Under the pieces are notes generated by a model, which was not told the DNA's origin, made no database searches, and saw nothing but the letters and a program-made list of their open reading frames with translations. The translations under genes were made by a program, and so were the position numbers. Positions 56,167 to 64,000 of a DNA stretch of 64,000 nucleotides are shown piece by piece (the stretch's first letter is position 1; every line of letters begins with the position of its first letter). The DNA is from Ruminococcus sp. AF46-10NS (GTDB lineage: Bacteria; Bacillota; Clostridia; Lachnospirales; Lachnospiraceae): positions 38,200-102,199 of the forward strand of contig NZ_QRNF01000009.1 in the NCBI RefSeq assembly GCF_003474435.1, in the 5' to 3' direction.

Positions 56167-56655
56167 TCACGATTTATCATCCTCATCCATGCCAGTTTCT
56201 TTATCAGTCTTATATATCCCCCGGATTCCCCGGATCAATGTTATGAAAATCCCTGCGATCAGTATCCACACCGGCCACATAGGTGCCGTTCCCAGATTAC
56301 CGCTGATCCCGGCATAAAGACATACTCCAATGGACAACAACTTGATGACAGATATCATTTTTGACGCGATCTCAAAGATACGCTCTCTGTTCTCCTCCGT
56401 CACCTCAACCGGATAATTCCACCACTGCGGAAATCTCTGGCAGAACATCAGAAGCGCCAGGATCAGCAGACCCAAAATCGGCTCCAGAAGAAGGCTGCCC
56501 TTCTTCCCATACCGGTCCGGGATCCCATGCGCATTAAAATGTATCGGCACCCTCTCCGGCAGATTTCCCCAGGTGGCTACAAGATACATCACGTACACTA
56601 GGATCATCAGAAAACAGATCACATCTGTAATATTCCGAAGTTTTTTCTCAGACAT
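56167..56655 (-). CDS. DUF1648 domain membrane protein
   Basis: The 162-aa protein has four hydrophobic segments and the DUF1648 signature 'LPERVPIHFNAHGIPDRYG' between the first two. DUF1648 occurs in SdpI-like membrane proteins; function here is unknown. The extended frame of the 90-aa gene overlaps its 3' end. Confidence 0.8.
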   Translation of the reverse strand: MSEKKLRNITDVICFLMILVYVMYLVATWGNLPERVPIHFNAHGIPDRYGKKGSLLLEPILGLLILALLMFCQRFPQWWNYPVEVTEENRERIFEIASKMISVIKLLSIGVCLYAGISGNLGTAPMWPVWILIAGIFITLIRGIRGIYKTDKETGMDEDDKS

Positions 56656-56797
56656 TATCTACTCTCCCTTCATCACAAAATAAACCCGTCTGTAAATCGA
56701 ATACTCTCTTTTCTGTATTTTACACACAAATTACCTGCTTGTAAAAGTATTTTGCAAAAAATTACCTTACATAACAATATCTGTTAAGCATTAACGA

Positions 56798-56826
56798 TTG
56801 CACACAAATTTTTTATATGATAAAAT
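56798..56826 (+). promoter_or_regulatory. Promoter of the NCS2 permease gene
   Basis: TTGCAC (56798-56803), a 17-base spacer and TAAAAT (56821-56826). No purine riboswitch core was seen in the 43-base leader. Confidence 0.6.
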
Positions 56827-56868
56827 AGACATGTTGTCCAAAAACATATTTAAGAAAGGGAAAGAAAT

Positions 56869-58251
56869 ATGTTAGAAAAAATCTTCAAGCTGTCCGCAAA
56901 CAAAACGGACGCCAAAACAGAGGTTCTGGCAGGTATCACCACCTTCATGACAATGGCGTATATCCTGGCAGTTAACCCGAACATCCTGTCCGCGACCGGC
57001 ATGGATTCCGGAGCTGTATTCACAGCTACCGCACTGGCAGCCTTCCTTGGAACGCTGCTGATGGCAATCTTCGCCAACTATCCGTTCGCACTGGCACCCG
57101 GAATGGGTCTTAACGCATACTTTGCCTATACAGTTGTTATCGGTATGGGCTACAGCTGGGAGTATGCACTAACTGCAGTTTTTGCAGAAGGTATCGTATT
57201 TATTGTTCTTTCACTTACCAATGTACGTGAAGCGATCTTCAATGCGATCCCTCTGAATCTGAAATCCGCAGTCAGCGTTGGTATCGGTCTTTTCATCGCA
57301 TTTGTAGGATTACAGAATGCCAATATCGTGATCGGCGGCTCCACTCTGCTGCAGCTTTTTTCTGTAGATGGCTACAACGCAGCCAAGGGTGTGGAGGCAT
57401 CCTTCAACAACGTCGGGATCACCGTTATCCTGGCTCTGATCGGTATCATCGTAACCGGAATCCTGGTTGTTAAGAATGTAAAGGGAAACATCCTCTGGGG
57501 TATCCTGATCACATGGGGACTTGGAATCATCTGTCAGTTCGCCGGACTTTATGTTCCGAACCCGGAGATCGGCTTCTACAGCCTGCTCCCGGATTTCAGC
57601 AACGGACTCTCCATCCCGAGCCTTGCTCCGATCTTTGCGAAGCTGCAGTTTGACGGAGTTTTTTCACTGGATTTCCTTGTTATCCTGTTTGCATTTTTAT
57701 TTGTAGATCTTTTTGATACTCTTGGAACTCTCGTTGGTGTCTCTTCTAAAGCAGGCATGCTGGATGAAAATGGCAAGCTTCCCAACATCAAGGGCGCACT
57801 TCTTGCAGATGCAGTTGCAACAACTGCCGGTGCAGTTCTTGGTACATCCACAACCACTACCTTCGTAGAAAGTGCTTCCGGTGTATCCGAAGGCGGAAGA
57901 ACCGGACTTACCGCAGTAACAACTGCCATCTTATTTGGCCTGTCCCTGTTCCTGTCCCCGATCTTCCTGGCAATCCCGTCCTTTGCCACAGCTCCGGCTC
58001 TGGTGATCGTTGGTCTGTACATGCTCAGCAATGTTATCAGCATTGATTTCAGCGATATGTCCGAGGCGATCCCATGCTATGTATGTATCATCGCAATGCC
58101 GTTCTTCTACAGCATTTCCGAAGGTATCTCCATGGGAATTATCACATACGTAGCCATCAACCTGATCACAGGTAAGGCAAAAGAAAAGAAGATCAGCGCT
58201 CTGATGTATGTACTGGCAGTGCTGTTTATCCTGAAATATATTTTCCTGTAA
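56869..58251 (+). CDS. NCS2-family purine permease (guanine/hypoxanthine type)
   Basis: The 460-aa transporter has about twelve to fourteen hydrophobic segments. It has the AzgA/PbuG-type hallmarks: 'TTFMTMAYILAVNP' near the N-terminus, 'NYPFALAPGMGLNAYFAYTV', 'LFDTLGTLVGVSSKAGMLDE' and 'GTSTTTTFVESASGVSEGGR'. These import adenine, guanine or hypoxanthine with protons. It is a single-gene unit with a GAAAGGGAAAG ribosome site and its own terminator. Confidence 0.94.
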   Translation: MLEKIFKLSANKTDAKTEVLAGITTFMTMAYILAVNPNILSATGMDSGAVFTATALAAFLGTLLMAIFANYPFALAPGMGLNAYFAYTVVIGMGYSWEYALTAVFAEGIVFIVLSLTNVREAIFNAIPLNLKSAVSVGIGLFIAFVGLQNANIVIGGSTLLQLFSVDGYNAAKGVEASFNNVGITVILALIGIIVTGILVVKNVKGNILWGILITWGLGIICQFAGLYVPNPEIGFYSLLPDFSNGLSIPSLAPIFAKLQFDGVFSLDFLVILFAFLFVDLFDTLGTLVGVSSKAGMLDENGKLPNIKGALLADAVATTAGAVLGTSTTTTFVESASGVSEGGRTGLTAVTTAILFGLSLFLSPIFLAIPSFATAPALVIVGLYMLSNVISIDFSDMSEAIPCYVCIIAMPFFYSISEGISMGIITYVAINLITGKAKEKKISALMYVLAVLFILKYIFL

Positions 58252-58261
58252 AATACGACAA

Positions 58262-58296
58262 AAAATCCCCGGGCGTTTTTAGCTCGGGGCATTTTA
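58262..58296. terminator. Terminator after the NCS2 permease
   Basis: CCCCGGGC...GCTCGGGG hairpin with a T-rich 3' flank and an A-rich 5' flank between convergent genes; it can serve both strands. Confidence 0.82.
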
Positions 58297-59750
58297 TTAT
58301 TCGAATCTTAAAGTCACATCCTGCGGGATATGATAAAAATCTTTGAAATCTTTTTCCCATTCTTCTGTAGGTGGTACAGTTTGCCAGCAATATTCCGAAT
58401 AAGGAAGAATCGGAAGCACGATTTCTTTCTGGTTCTGCTCTATTCCGGCCTGGATCAGCTGCGATCTGTAATCGTTCACCTGACCAATCGCCAAAAATAT
58501 TCTTATATATATAACAGCTAATACACAAACAATCACACCCGTCGCCAGTACCGGATAAAACAAATCTGTTTTATACCGGATCACCAGATACCTGAGAAGT
58601 TTTAATACAACCAGTGCCTGAAAAATATAGGATATATAAAAACATCTTGCACCGATCGGATTTGCCGCAAGAAGCGGTGCAGCCACAGCTCCTGATGACA
58701 GATAAAGAATACACATGGAAATCCGCTCGTTTTTATCCACTACATTCCAGATACACAGAAGCACATTTGCAAAAAACAGAATCGCAAGTATCGTATTGAT
58801 CCCGTTATTCAGCATTTCATTACTGTCAAACACCCACTGCGGATATACTTTATGAAAAACACTGTATACACTAAATCCGCAAAATACTACGGACATCTCG
58901 GCAGTCAGGAAATTCTTTTTTCCTCTTTTTATGATCAAAAATAAAAGAATTCCTGCAAGAATCACATTCAAAACCCAGTTATTGATCAACAAATGATACC
59001 AGATCTTACTGATAAACTGTTCTGTCATTCCGTTAAATGATATCTTTTTATATCCGGTACCTGTTGCTGCTTTTGTGTAACCTCCATTTGAAAACATAAA
59101 ATATGCTCCAAGTATTGATGACCAGAGGAAATTCACCTGTATAACCGGAAGTTTTCGATACCTGACCAGTGTATAAACTGCCACCCACACTGCATACAAA
59201 AGCACAAATATCGTAACATGTTCACTGAACAGCTGAACAGAAATACCTGCCGGAATCACCAGAAAAGTTTTCTACAGAGGAGTTTTCTGATATCCACAAT
59301 AAATCCACTCTGTCCAGTTATAATAAATAAGAAACAAAAATACCGGTGGAAAAAAATTTACAAATGCTGCCGGCCATCCATAACTCTGCTGGAATAAGGT
59401 TGCCGGAAGAGACAAAATCAGAAAAGCACAGCTTAATAATAAAAACAGATTTTCTTTTGTCTTTTTCTCTTCTTTGAAATATATATTTTTATACATTACA
59501 TGAAAAAGCCATACTACTCCGACAGCAATTACCAATGTCTTCGCCATTACACTTCTTGTGATCAGACTGCCAGAAGGTTGCCAAGATATCGTCCATTATA
59601 ACCAGCAAAACCTCTTTTCATAAGTTGAAAACGGGCGTCCGTCCCCCACCTCCACTCATCATGACAATAGGGTACTTTATACCCGATATACAGAAATAAT
59701 GCAAATACCAGTGCGTAAACAAACCACTGAATTTTTACTCTTTTCTTCAT
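58297..59750 (-). pseudogene. Multi-span membrane protein (DUF6056-like), broken by a frameshift and an in-frame stop
   Basis: Three pieces (59562-59750, 59272-59547, 58297-59259) line up as one gene of about 484 codons. The first junction needs one base restored near 59564 ('LGNLLAV' into 'LITRSVMAK'). The second is an in-frame TAG at 59272-59274, with no frame change into 'KTFLVIPAGISVQLF'. The protein starts with a membrane segment and 'VPYCHDEWRWGTDARFQLMK', has about ten hydrophobic segments and resembles uncharacterised DUF6056 or GT-C-like membrane proteins. Two different lesions make real decay more likely here than elsewhere. Confidence 0.62.
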
Positions 59751-59856
59751 AAGTTCTCCTTAACCTCGTCTTCTATACGGCCTTCATTTTTACTGTGCCA
59801 GTTTTTTCATCTGTTTGTACTCCATTTACATTTCAAGCTTCATCTGCTCCTACGGC

Positions 59857-60081
59857 CTACTCCTGTTTCCAGCATAGCCTGATATTTTTTTCAAATCCGG
59901 AAATCTTCTCCTGATCCGGCTTATTATCTATACTGTCTTTCAGATAACGCAGCACATGGGCAAAGCATTCCTGGTAATCTGCACCATAATTATAAAAGGT
60001 AACATCGTAATCGTGGACAAGGATTCCCTGATAATCCATTTTGTGTGTGATAAAGCATTCTTTTTCTTTGCCATAAAATCA
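59857..60081 (-). other. Open frame continuing in phase beyond the phosphodiesterase stop
   Basis: Directly after the TGA at 60079-60081 the same frame stays open for 73 codons (FYGKEKECFITHKMDYQGIL and on) to a TAG at 59857. The composition looks protein-like and soluble. It might be a C-terminal extension cut off by a nonsense change, or the remnant of another gene. A separate start at ATG 60039 would give 60 aa but has no clear ribosome site. Confidence 0.4.
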
Positions 60082-61368
60082 CATGATCCTCTCACACGTA
60101 ATATAATCCACACCCCAGTTCCTGTAGCAGTCTGCCACTTTAGAATCTGTAAAAAGCCACAATGCAACACGGATATTTCTGGAATGAGCTCTTTTAATAA
60201 TAGATCTGTTTGTGCACCGGTACTGTGCACTTACGTCAAATTTATATCGGCTGCATTCATCCAATGCTGCTTTTGTGATCCGATCTCGTAGAATCCACTG
60301 TATGCTTACGGTTTTGTTGATCTGCCGGAGCATCTTTAATGGTTCTTCCTTAAATGAAATCACCACAGGGCTCTTTTTTGACATTTTTATGATTTGGTTA
60401 AATTTAGCTACACTTTCACTGTTCAGCTGTGATTTGATCTCGATCACTGGTACTGCAGAGTATTTATTACAGCAAGCCAGATACTGTTTCAGTGTGGGGA
60501 TGGTGTTATTTTTGTATGCAGAAGCATTGGTTCCGGTAATAATAGGATATTTTTTTACTTTCTGATATGTAAGATCCTCTATTTTCTTATTCACCCCGCA
60601 CATGCGCTGAAGATTTCCGTCATGAAAAATCACGAAGGTTCCATCTTTCAGCTGCCGCACATCCGTCTCTATATACTGCGCGCCTTTTTGCCCGGCAAGT
60701 TCAAAAGCAGGGAGGGAATTCTCCGGTGCCTCCAGGCTTAATCCTCTGTGCAAAATAGTTCCGGTGCTGCCATTAAGAGGCGTATCTGCTGTTTTTATGT
60801 ATTTCAGTTCCGCCACAACTGTAACTTTCAGCGATGCTGTATATCTGTATTTTCCCAAAGATACGCAGGTTATATTTACAGTTCCTGGTGTTTTTGCAGT
60901 TAAAATTCCATTGGATGAAATTACTGCTATTTTAGGATCTGATGTTTTATATATCGTTGTTTTTCCCCTGAGCTCAGGTTTCAGCTGCAGCTTACTTCTG
61001 ACTTTTATTTTTGCTGAAGATGCTTTATATCCTTTAAAATTCGTACGGGCATTTTTATTATATGCATACACGGTACAGTAAATGGTTTTTCCGCCGTAAA
61101 CAGCGGAAATCCTGGCAGTGCCCCAGTTTTTTGCAGTAAGAGTACCTTTTGTTACAGATACTTTGTTCGGATTGCTGCTTTTCCAACGGATTTTTCTTGG
61201 ATTTACTTTCCTTCCATTATTATAGGCAATAAGACTTTTGCTTTTTCCAACCTGCAAAGATACTGTTTTCTGCTCAAATTTGTATCCCTGCGTTGCTGCC
61301 GCAGCTGGAACTGCTATACATATCAATAACATAAATGCTAATATAAAACCACTGATCTTCTGTTTCAT
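60079..61368 (-). CDS. Secreted glycerophosphodiester phosphodiesterase with Ig-like (BIG2) repeats
   Basis: The 429-aa protein has a signal peptide (cleavage after 'AVPAAAA'), two bacterial Ig-like domains (about 30-110 and 115-190; 'IRWKSSNPNKVSVTKGTLTA', 'YKTSDPKIAVISSNGILTA') and a C-terminal GDPD barrel. Catalytic residues are visible in 'ILHRGLSLEAPENSLPAFE', 'IETDVRQLKDGTFVIFHD' and 'VIEIKSQ'. It should hydrolyse glycerophosphodiesters or teichoic-acid-related polymers at the cell surface, anchored through the BIG2 domains. The ending 'WGVDYITCERIM' is a normal GDPD end. Confidence 0.88.
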   Translation of the reverse strand: MKQKISGFILAFMLLICIAVPAAAATQGYKFEQKTVSLQVGKSKSLIAYNNGRKVNPRKIRWKSSNPNKVSVTKGTLTAKNWGTARISAVYGGKTIYCTVYAYNKNARTNFKGYKASSAKIKVRSKLQLKPELRGKTTIYKTSDPKIAVISSNGILTAKTPGTVNITCVSLGKYRYTASLKVTVVAELKYIKTADTPLNGSTGTILHRGLSLEAPENSLPAFELAGQKGAQYIETDVRQLKDGTFVIFHDGNLQRMCGVNKKIEDLTYQKVKKYPIITGTNASAYKNNTIPTLKQYLACCNKYSAVPVIEIKSQLNSESVAKFNQIIKMSKKSPVVISFKEEPLKMLRQINKTVSIQWILRDRITKAALDECSRYKFDVSAQYRCTNRSIIKRAHSRNIRVALWLFTDSKVADCYRNWGVDYITCERIM

Positions 61369-61807
61369 ACCGTACCCTCCTGTAAAGCTGTTAAATTCTT
61401 CTGATATGCAAAAAACTCTCTTACATTCTCACTGTTTTTCATCTGCAATTTTTAATTGTTACAATCGAAACATGGGTGCTGCCATAACGGTAGGCGGTTA
61501 GTCCTTCTCCAGAGGTTGCAGAGTGCCACTGGCACTCGTTTAGCAACGACCGAACGGAGTGTAGACCTGTGACCTTCGGCCTAACCTGTTTTTGTATCGG
61601 ATATCCATTAGGCAAGGATAATCATAAACCACAAAAATAACCGCCCAGTCTGCAAACTAAGCGGTTATTTTTGATAGATATTCTAAATAGCAAAACGGAC
61701 TAACCGTCTATCAGCAGCACTCTTTTTTCTATAAGCATATTATCACGCATCTGTGAAAATGTCAAAAAGTTCTTTTTCCATAGTATGTAATACGAATTTG
61801 AAAATAC
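61369..61807. other. Intergenic region with structured DNA
   Basis: No gene is supported. At 61492-61592 GGTTAG and CTAACC can pair around an inner GAGTGCCACTGGCACTC palindrome. A terminator-like hairpin follows at 61633-61672. Confidence 0.45.
61633..61672. terminator. Terminator-like hairpin
   Basis: AAAAATAACCGC pairs with GCGGTTATTTTT. A/T tracts on both sides allow function on either strand. Confidence 0.7.
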
Positions 61808-62413
61808 TTATAAGCCGAAAAAATACACCAGTACCAGCTTGATCACAGCAGCTCCACCAAAAGCAACAACTGCAGTTACAACTAATTGCATAGGTTTTGG
61901 GAAATTTTCGAACACAAAAACTTTCCTACTCTTGCTCCGCACCTTGCTTAAAGATCCTGTCGTAAATGCTGCCATCATTATGACTGACACAGATACCAAG
62001 GTCTCACAATAGCCGGCAATCTTTCTTAACACATCATTATACATATATGCACCTGTTTCATGCAGAATCCAGTATAGAACCAATGCACAAACTCCCATGA
62101 CACTTTGGAGCTTCATTTCCTTAAAAATCTTCTCTTTCTCTGTAGTTGCATAATCTGACATTGTTTTAGCAATTTTTCTTTCTTCTTCATTCATCATCTC
62201 GCTTTTCCTTTCTCCACTGATAATCTCAGGAATGCTGATATCATAATAATCTGCAATATCCACAAGAATACTGATATCCGGCATATTGTTTCCGGTTTCC
62301 CATCTGGATACGGTCCTTCCAGAGACATTTAATATTTCTGCCAACTGCTCCTGTGTAATGCCTTTTTCTTTGCGAAGTTTTTTTAAAAAATTCCCGATTT
62401 TTACTTGGTCCAC
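61808..62413 (-). CDS. XRE-family regulator with C-terminal membrane domain
   Basis: I start at the GTG at 62413 because AAAGGAGG lies seven bases upstream; upstream in-frame ATGs overlap that site. Of 201 residues, 1-60 form a Cro/CI-type helix-turn-helix (LAEILNVSGRTVSRWETGNN), 75-110 a charged linker, and the rest three hydrophobic segments (VMGVCALVLYWIL, VSVIMMAAF, LVVTAVVAFGGAAVIKLVLV). This architecture is common in Firmicutes as a membrane-tethered regulator. A lipoprotein gene lies upstream on the same strand. Confidence 0.85.
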   Translation of the reverse strand: MDQVKIGNFLKKLRKEKGITQEQLAEILNVSGRTVSRWETGNNMPDISILVDIADYYDISIPEIISGERKSEMMNEEERKIAKTMSDYATTEKEKIFKEMKLQSVMGVCALVLYWILHETGAYMYNDVLRKIAGYCETLVSVSVIMMAAFTTGSLSKVRSKSRKVFVFENFPKPMQLVVTAVVAFGGAAVIKLVLVYFFGL

Positions 62414-62554
62414 CTCAACTCCTCCTTTCATCATCAAATATAGAATCTGTTATCTGCAAATAACACGACACAAAGCGAGAAATGTCGTATTTTCACTAAT
62501 AGACACAGTTGTCTACGCGTTTTTATTTTTTTCAATTATACAAACCGGAATTAG

Positions 62555-62917
62555 TCAGCCCTTGTTGTTCTCTGTTCTGTCAGCAGGAGTTTTCAATGTA
62601 ATGGCATAAACTGTCCCCACTTTTAATGGGTCTGTCTCCATAACATTTCCGTCGTGATATACAACGATTTCGTCACCAACAGAAAGGTTGGTATAACTGT
62701 CCTTGTTTTCAACACTCAAAGATATTGACCACCTTGACCCATTCGGATACCCATCTGCTGTATCAGAGTACATTATGACATAATCGTTATGCACCTCTTC
62801 TACAATACCCGTTACACTTGGTTTGTTCTCAATAATATAATTCATACTCTTGGTGTTGCAACCGCCCAGACCAAACACACAAACCAATGCTAAAACCAAT
62901 GCTATCAACTTTTTCAT
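62555..62917 (-). CDS. Small lipoprotein, DUF3221-like
   Basis: The 120-aa product has a signal peptide and lipobox 'GLGGC'. The mature domain is beta-rich (SVTGIVEEVHNDYVIMY, LSVGDEIVVYHDG) and looks like the small OB-like DUF3221 lipoproteins of Firmicutes. It ends about 140 bases upstream of the XRE regulator start and may form an operon with it. Confidence 0.72.
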   Translation of the reverse strand: MKKLIALVLALVCVFGLGGCNTKSMNYIIENKPSVTGIVEEVHNDYVIMYSDTADGYPNGSRWSISLSVENKDSYTNLSVGDEIVVYHDGNVMETDPLKVGTVYAITLKTPADRTENNKG

Positions 62918-63181
62918 AAAATCACACTCCTTTAGACTTCACAGTTGAAGAAATCTTACAAAATTTTTTGTGCAGAGACCTTCTTCCTGCGGTATGTATC
63001 CGCATATCCTATTCCTTTATTCTCGCCTGGATATATTCCAGATTCCCACAGTACGGTGTTCCTACCAGATACCATTCCCTTGCCAATATGCGAAGAGAAT
63101 AAAAGTCTCCCCATACCTGCCTGTCTTAATTTATTCGCTATTCTTTATAGCTGTATTCAAATCTTTCATATAACAGAAAAA
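62918..63181. other. Intergenic stretch without supported genes
   Basis: Short plus-strand frames here lack ribosome sites and protein-like composition. I see no RNA element. Confidence 0.4.
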
Positions 63182-63206
63182 CCCCGGAAACCTTGCGGTT
63201 CCGGGG
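63182..63206 (-). terminator. Hairpin following the tuf remnant
   Basis: ACCCCGGAA and TTCCGGGGT form a strong stem followed by a T-rich minus-strand flank; probably the original tuf terminator carried along with the fragment. Confidence 0.65.
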
Positions 63207-63260
63207 TATCTTACGTTTGGACACAATGTACCTTGCGGTACTCAATATATTAATCAGTGA

Positions 63261-63314
63261 TTACTCGATGATTGTAGCAACACGTCCTGATCCTACAGTA
63301 CGTCCACCTTCACG
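63261..63314 (-). pseudogene. tuf: 3'-terminal remnant of tuf (elongation factor Tu)
   Basis: Reading the minus strand gives REGGRTVGSGRVATIIE and a stop, the near-invariant C-terminus of EF-Tu. Similarity stops sharply upstream at 63315. Only 17 codons of about 397 remain, with a terminator hairpin behind. Such short 3'-end copies arise when an element integrates into a gene's 3' end or by recombination between tuf copies. Confidence 0.82.
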
Positions 63315-63440
63315 ATATCAGACTGGTGTATTGCGGTGTGCAAATGGTGATTTCTCGTGTGATTCGTGGGGGAAAATCCGGATTTTCCGCTGTGTCCGTG
63401 TGGTTTTTGGAGATTTTGTTATCATGGTGTTATCACCGCT

Positions 63441-63926
63441 TTAATTAACATCCTTTTGTATTTGAGCAAATACCGTTGCATTCCTCGTTGCTTGATATGG
63501 TTGTAGCTTACTCTTAGTAACTGCATTCTTGCACATTTTTATTGCATCAATTACCATATCCTGTTCATCTTCATATACACTCGTTTTTTCCAAGTTTGAA
63601 ATTGCGTTTAATAATAACAAATCTCCTGTATTCAAGAATAAGAATTCACTTAATACCTTTTGATATTCCTCATCTGATACATCCATATCCATATACTCAA
63701 AAAAATCCATTTTATGATTATTTGAACGTTTGCATTTTCTATATAAAGTAATAATTTGGCTTATTTTATCATACCATTCGACAGCATGAATAACCTTGGT
63801 TGCATCTATATTACTAACTAATATCTCTGCAATTTTTTTATCGAACAACTCACCTTTTCCACTTTTTGCTCTCGCTGCATATTCATTAAAATAAAATGCC
63901 GCAAAAATTTGAATAACCTTTTCCAA
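63441..63926 (-). CDS. Hypothetical protein next to the tuf remnant
   Basis: The open frame gives 161 aa from a TTG (LEKVIQIFAAFYFNEYAARA). Codons remain sense for about 14 further positions upstream, so the true start may be near ATG 63982 or earlier if a base in the A-run near 63953 is wrong. The protein is helical and acidic, with an AT-rich coding sequence unlike the housekeeping genes, and has no recognised domain. It may belong to a mobile element. Confidence 0.5.
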   Translation of the reverse strand: MEKVIQIFAAFYFNEYAARAKSGKGELFDKKIAEILVSNIDATKVIHAVEWYDKISQIITLYRKCKRSNNHKMDFFEYMDMDVSDEEYQKVLSEFLFLNTGDLLLLNAISNLEKTSVYEDEQDMVIDAIKMCKNAVTKSKLQPYQATRNATVFAQIQKDVN

Positions 63927-64000
63927 ATTTAAAATATGTTTTTTGTCATACTCTTTAACTTTTCCTAAACGATGTTATATGCATACTCATTACTTAATCT

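Noticed and set aside
56655..56868. Purine riboswitch before the NCS2 permease
   Set aside because: The conserved purine aptamer core was not found, and the leader after the promoter is only about 40 bases.

Overview
The window looks like chromosomal DNA of a gut Lachnospiraceae member, most likely close to Blautia. This is inferred from gene content: an rplJ-rplL-rpoB-rpoC block, a thiW-thiM-thiE operon under a TPP riboswitch, a fused 2-hydroxyacyl-CoA dehydratase/activator gene, YesMN-type sugar regulation, several glycoside hydrolases, DUF6472 and CotF-like proteins. Most genes lie on the minus strand. No tRNA, rRNA, CRISPR array, transposase or integrase was seen.

Layout. 1-1.8 kb: PadR / DUF1700 / DUF4097 envelope-stress-type operon with a promoter-operator. 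1.9-4.1 kb: a cell-wall amidase and a class A beta-lactamase-like protein. 4.2-8.4 kb: a serine/threonine kinase, a PP2C phosphatase and an unknown protein. 8.5-20.2 kb: rpoC, rpoB, a secreted beta-helix protein, rplL, rplJ and the L10 leader. 20.2-25.3 kb: upp, a Cof-type phosphatase, ApbE, and an NSS transporter behind an unassigned structured leader. 25.3-29.4 kb: a lipoprotein, a small gene and an SNF2 helicase. 29.46-37.2 kb: a carbohydrate island (GH43, YesN, YesM, two ABC permeases, binding protein) bracketed by a perfect 50-bp direct repeat. 37.2-43.4 kb: aspA, an Lrp-type regulator, an Rpn-type nuclease, thiE-thiM-thiW. 43.7-47.4 kb: aldo/keto reductase, GH51 arabinofuranosidase, AraC regulator. 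47.4-50.6 kb: two-gene 2-hydroxyacyl-CoA dehydratase-like operon. 50.7-56.7 kb: small genes, GH31, a truncated sugar permease and a LacI regulator. 56.8-64 kb: a purine permease, a decayed membrane protein, a glycerophosphodiester phosphodiesterase, a membrane XRE regulator, a lipoprotein, an 18-codon tuf 3' remnant and an unknown gene.

Many genes are broken by single-base indels, usually one base missing from a short homopolymer. Affected genes include rpoC twice, aspA, thiE, the lacI-type gene, the YesM/YesN pair, the kinase and the beta-helix gene. Because rpoC is essential, most of these are probably consensus errors, and I annotate those loci as single genes spanning the shift. The DUF6056-like locus (frameshift plus in-frame stop) and the truncated permease are better candidates for real decay.

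The most interesting items are the 50-bp-repeat-bounded sugar island, a second TPP-like arm behind the thiW TPP riboswitch, the structured leader before the NSS transporter, the secreted beta-helix cassette between the ribosomal-protein and RNA-polymerase genes, the kinase/phosphatase/unknown operon, and the tuf 3' remnant near the right edge.
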